NCBI GenBank assembly: GCA_903813345.2
Contig: CAIIXF020000004.1
Coordinates: forward strand, 21,176,477-21,240,476
Direction: 5' to 3'
Source of the DNA: Owenia fusiformis
Lineage: Eukaryota > Annelida > Polychaeta > Sabellida > Oweniidae
DNA length: 64,000 nucleotides
Positions within the stretch are counted from its first letter, which is position 1, and every line of letters begins with the position of its first letter. The position numbers were made by a program, and so were the translations under genes. A model generated the notes under the pieces. That model searched no databases. It was not told the DNA's origin and saw only the letters and a list, made by a program, of their open reading frames with translations. Below are positions 61,364 to 64,000 of the stretch, in pieces.

Positions 61364-63843
61364 ATGGACCGCGGTATTAATCTCGGGATTTGTTTATTCA
61401 TAGTTGGATTCGGGGTGAATCTGCCCTGTGTTGCAACAGTTACAAGCCCGGTTACAAGCTCACCTTGCAATTGTGAACAGCTTGCCATTAAAGTTGACCA
61501 AATGCAAACTAAGCTGATTGCGCAAGCTGAAGAAATAGTAGCCTTACATAAAAGTGTTATAAAAATCCTCGCTGCACAGTCAGATGAAACATGCGCTGAG
61601 AATTGCAAGGGAAAAGATGGAGCGCCGGGGCTACGCGGACCACGGGGGTTCAAAGGACCTAGAGGACCCAGGGGAAAAATCGGTATCCCTGGTATCAAAG
61701 GCATCCGAGGGGAAATTGGATTGAAGGGAAGTCAAGGGCAAATTGGGCCACAAGGAATCAATGGATCATTTGGACCACCAGGAGAAAAGGGGTCGATTGG
61801 ACCACCAGGAATCAATGGATCATTTGGACCACAAGGAGAAAGGGGAGCAATTGGATCACCAGGAGAAAAGGGGTCGATTGGACCACCGGGAGTAAATGGG
61901 TCGATGGGACCACCAGGGGAATTGGGACCAATTGGGCCACCAGGAGTAAATGGGTCGATGGGACCACCAGGGGAAAGGGGACCAATTGGACCATCGGGAG
62001 TAAATGGGCCGATCGGACCACCAGGGGATAGGGGACCGATTGGACCATCGGGAGTAAATGGGTCGATGGGACCACCAGGGGACAGGGGACCAATTGGACA
62101 ACCAGGAGTAAATGGGTTGTTAGGACAACAAGGGGAAAGGGGACCAATTGGACAACCTGGAATAAATGGGTCGATAGGGCCACCAGGGGAAAGGGGGCCA
62201 ATTGGACAACCAGGTGTAAACGGGCTAAAAGGAGATATTGGTCCACAGGGGCAGAAGGGTGAAATCGGCCTACCAGGTTTAAATGGATCAATTGGTCCAC
62301 AAGGCATACCAGGGGTAAAGGGAGCGATTGGCCCACAAGGCATACCAGGGGTAAAGGGAGCGATTGGCCCACAAGGCATACCAGGGGTAAGGGGAGCAAT
62401 AGGCCCACAAGGCATACCAGGAGTAAAGGGAGCAATTGGCCCTCAAGGCTTACCCGGCTCAAAAGGACAAATGGGAGAAATTGGTCCACGAGGGCAAAAG
62501 GGAGAAATCGGTGCCCCGGGGGCAAAGGGAGCGATTGGCCCACAAGGCGTACCAGGCACACAAGGGCAAAGGGGAGAAATTGGAGTAACTGGCCCACAAG
62601 GGACACCCGGAATAAAGGGAGCAACTGGCCAACAAGGGACACCCGGAATGAAGGGAGCAACTGGCCCACAAGGGACACCCGGAATAAAGGGAGCAACTGG
62701 CCCACAAGGGTCACCCGGAATAAAGGGAGCAACTGGGCCACAAGGAACACCCGGAATAAAGGGAGCAACTGGCCCACAAGGGACATCCGGAATAAAGGGA
62801 GCAACTGGCCCACAAGGTCAAAAGGGAGCAATCGGTCTACGAGGGCAAAAGGGAGAAATCGGTGCACCAGGGGCAACGGGAACTAGTATCCGAGGACCAA
62901 CGGGATATCCTGGAAGAACTGGAAGTAAAGGCGACAAGGGATCAATTGGTCTACGAGGACCAACAGGCAGTAGGGGAAGCACGGGTCTAAAGGGTCAGAA
63001 AGGCCAAAAAGGAATTGCAGGACCCACATATGGTGTGCATAATACTGTCTTTCAAGTTCATTTTCCTTATTGGACATTGATTCTCGACTTCCATTTAAAC
63101 GTTGTTTATTCAGGTGTGAAAGAAATTATGGTCCCCCAGGGATTATGGTCCCCTTTCTTAACGGCCCTTACTGGCCCTGATTGCGTATAAGATTATGAGG
63201 GAAAGAGTTGTATTTAGGTCACCATATAAATCAATGGAGAGTAGGACCATAATTTGATAGGACCTCCTACCCTTTTACACCGGCGTTTTTGCTAAATCAA
63301 AATGCTCGAATAAACATTGTAGTGTAGTTGTAGTCATGTATGTAAGTTGTAATCGTGTTCTTACAATAGCGTTCTTGACGGGTCGGGCATTTTCTCATTG
63401 TCGTTCTACACTGGCGTTAAACGTTCTACACTGCTCCGTAACGTAAAGATCATGGTACATGTATATCTATTGAGGTTTGCTGAATTCTTTAGATCATTTA
63501 TTTGGTATACTTTTCAAGCACGAATGATGCGAGTGCAGGACTCCTTATAGACTTCCACCAACGCGAACATCAGTTCTGACCTCGCGAACTACAGTCAATC
63601 TCAAACAACACTGTACAACGTTGTTTCAGAAACGGTACCGTACAGTGTTGTTTAAACAGTGTTGTACAACGCTGTGGCTATGTCTGTGAATCGAAATATC
63701 ATTCATGTTTGTAGGCAATGGTCGGACTGCTCGCTTGGTTCCAACATCTGGAAGACTTGAAGTATTTTATTCTGGTCGGTGGGGTTCCGTGTGTGACGAT
63801 GGCTTTTCTCTTAACGATGCAAAGGTTGCCTGTAAACACTTAG
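61364..63843 (+). CDS. Secreted collagen-SRCR protein (MARCO-like scavenger receptor), 5' part
   Basis: Exon 1 is 61,364-63,032 and ends in phase 1 at ACATATG/GTGTGC; exon 2 is 63,715-63,843, then donor GTAAGA; later exons lie beyond the window. The start is ATG 61,364, giving a short N-terminus, a hydrophobic signal segment ([17 protein letters not shown]), a Cys- and Gln-rich helix ([20 protein letters not shown]) and CAEN..GKDGAPG. Then come about 140 Gly-X-Y triplets, all in exon 1, without a break in the frame. Exon 2 begins an SRCR domain: [20 protein letters not shown] then [19 protein letters not shown]. Collagen stalks trimerise and SRCR domains bind microbial or polyanionic ligands, so pattern recognition is likely (inference from family). 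With only ~6 residues before the hydrophobic segment, secretion is more likely than a MARCO-type membrane anchor. Confidence 0.9.
61620..63020 (+). other. Collagen triple-helix region encoded by repeated DNA
   Basis: Runs of [20 protein letters not shown]-type repeats (about 61,740-62,220), then [12 protein letters not shown] units, then [12 protein letters not shown] units (about 62,595-62,815). At the DNA level these are tandem repeats of 27-54 bp, so the stalk length probably varies between alleles. The repeats also create long proline-rich open frames on the minus strand, which are not genes. Confidence 0.9.
63602..63676. repeat. Palindrome-rich patch before the SRCR exon
   Basis: Repeats of AACAACACTGTACAACGTTG and its near-complement around a CGGTACCGTACAG core, ending about 40 bp before the SRCR exon acceptor. 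It resembles the AGTACCGT patch at about 10,490-10,620. Confidence 0.5.
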
Positions 63844-64000
63844 GTAAGATCGTGAGATATGCTAGCAAGTGTAATCATTTTATCATTTGACTATATATTA
63901 CTCACAATTTAAACTCTTACTTTGATGAAAATAGTAAAACTTTTAAATAATACGTTTCGTTTTGTTTTGGACCATTACACTTAGATTCAGTATGGATCTT

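Noticed and set aside
61732-62876. Long proline-rich minus-strand open frames (up to 354 codons)
   Set aside because: Antisense shadows of the Gly-X-Y repeats; no stops arise because the repeat lacks them on that strand.

Overview
The window is animal nuclear DNA: AT-rich, with genes split into many small GT-AG exons, long introns full of minisatellites and several classes of transposable element. The gene set fits a bilaterian invertebrate. The repeat load (DIRS element, CR1/Jockey-like and L1/Tx1-like LINEs, mariner-type and fold-back elements) is typical of marine lophotrochozoans such as bivalves, but I cannot fix the species from sequence alone.

Layout. (1) 1-11,950, plus strand: the last 15 coding exons (878 codons) of a DBS/MCF2L-type Rho guanine nucleotide exchange factor (spectrin-like region, DH, PH, SH3), with a 43-bp VNTR in one intron. 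(2) 20,831-13,637, minus strand: a complete six-exon, 179-aa calponin/transgelin-like actin-binding protein, its long intron 3 filled by palindromic and fold-back repeats. (3) 22,930-27,450: a 3.9-kb 5'-truncated LINE (minus strand) between two identical 289-bp direct repeats. (4) 57,217-27,624, minus strand: a complete 33-exon xanthine dehydrogenase-family gene. I followed every splice junction; the exons sum to 3,939 bp in one frame, 1,312 aa. Its introns contain a DIRS-type tyrosine-recombinase retrotransposon (49,539-54,797), a mariner-type transposon (47,751-48,803), a LINE 3' end (42,470-43,284), a 35-bp minisatellite (34,126-35,517) and, most unusually, a tandem array of half-exons each carrying a consensus 5' splice site (30,351-31,008), plus a duplicated 3' splice site (31,975-32,110). 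(5) 60,480-57,822: a decayed L1/Tx1-like LINE (minus strand) split by an unidentified 570-bp insert. (6) 61,364 to the window end, plus strand: the start of a secreted collagen-SRCR (scavenger-receptor, MARCO-like) gene.

The four host genes are not an operon and have unrelated jobs: Rho GTPase signalling, actin binding, purine/aldehyde oxidation and pattern recognition. The strongest candidate for something undescribed is the splice-site duplication inside the xanthine dehydrogenase gene: seven extra GTAAGT donors downstream of exon 28, the nearest of which would add exactly 30 in-frame residues next to the molybdenum active-site region. No prokaryotic system, CRISPR array or RNA gene was found.
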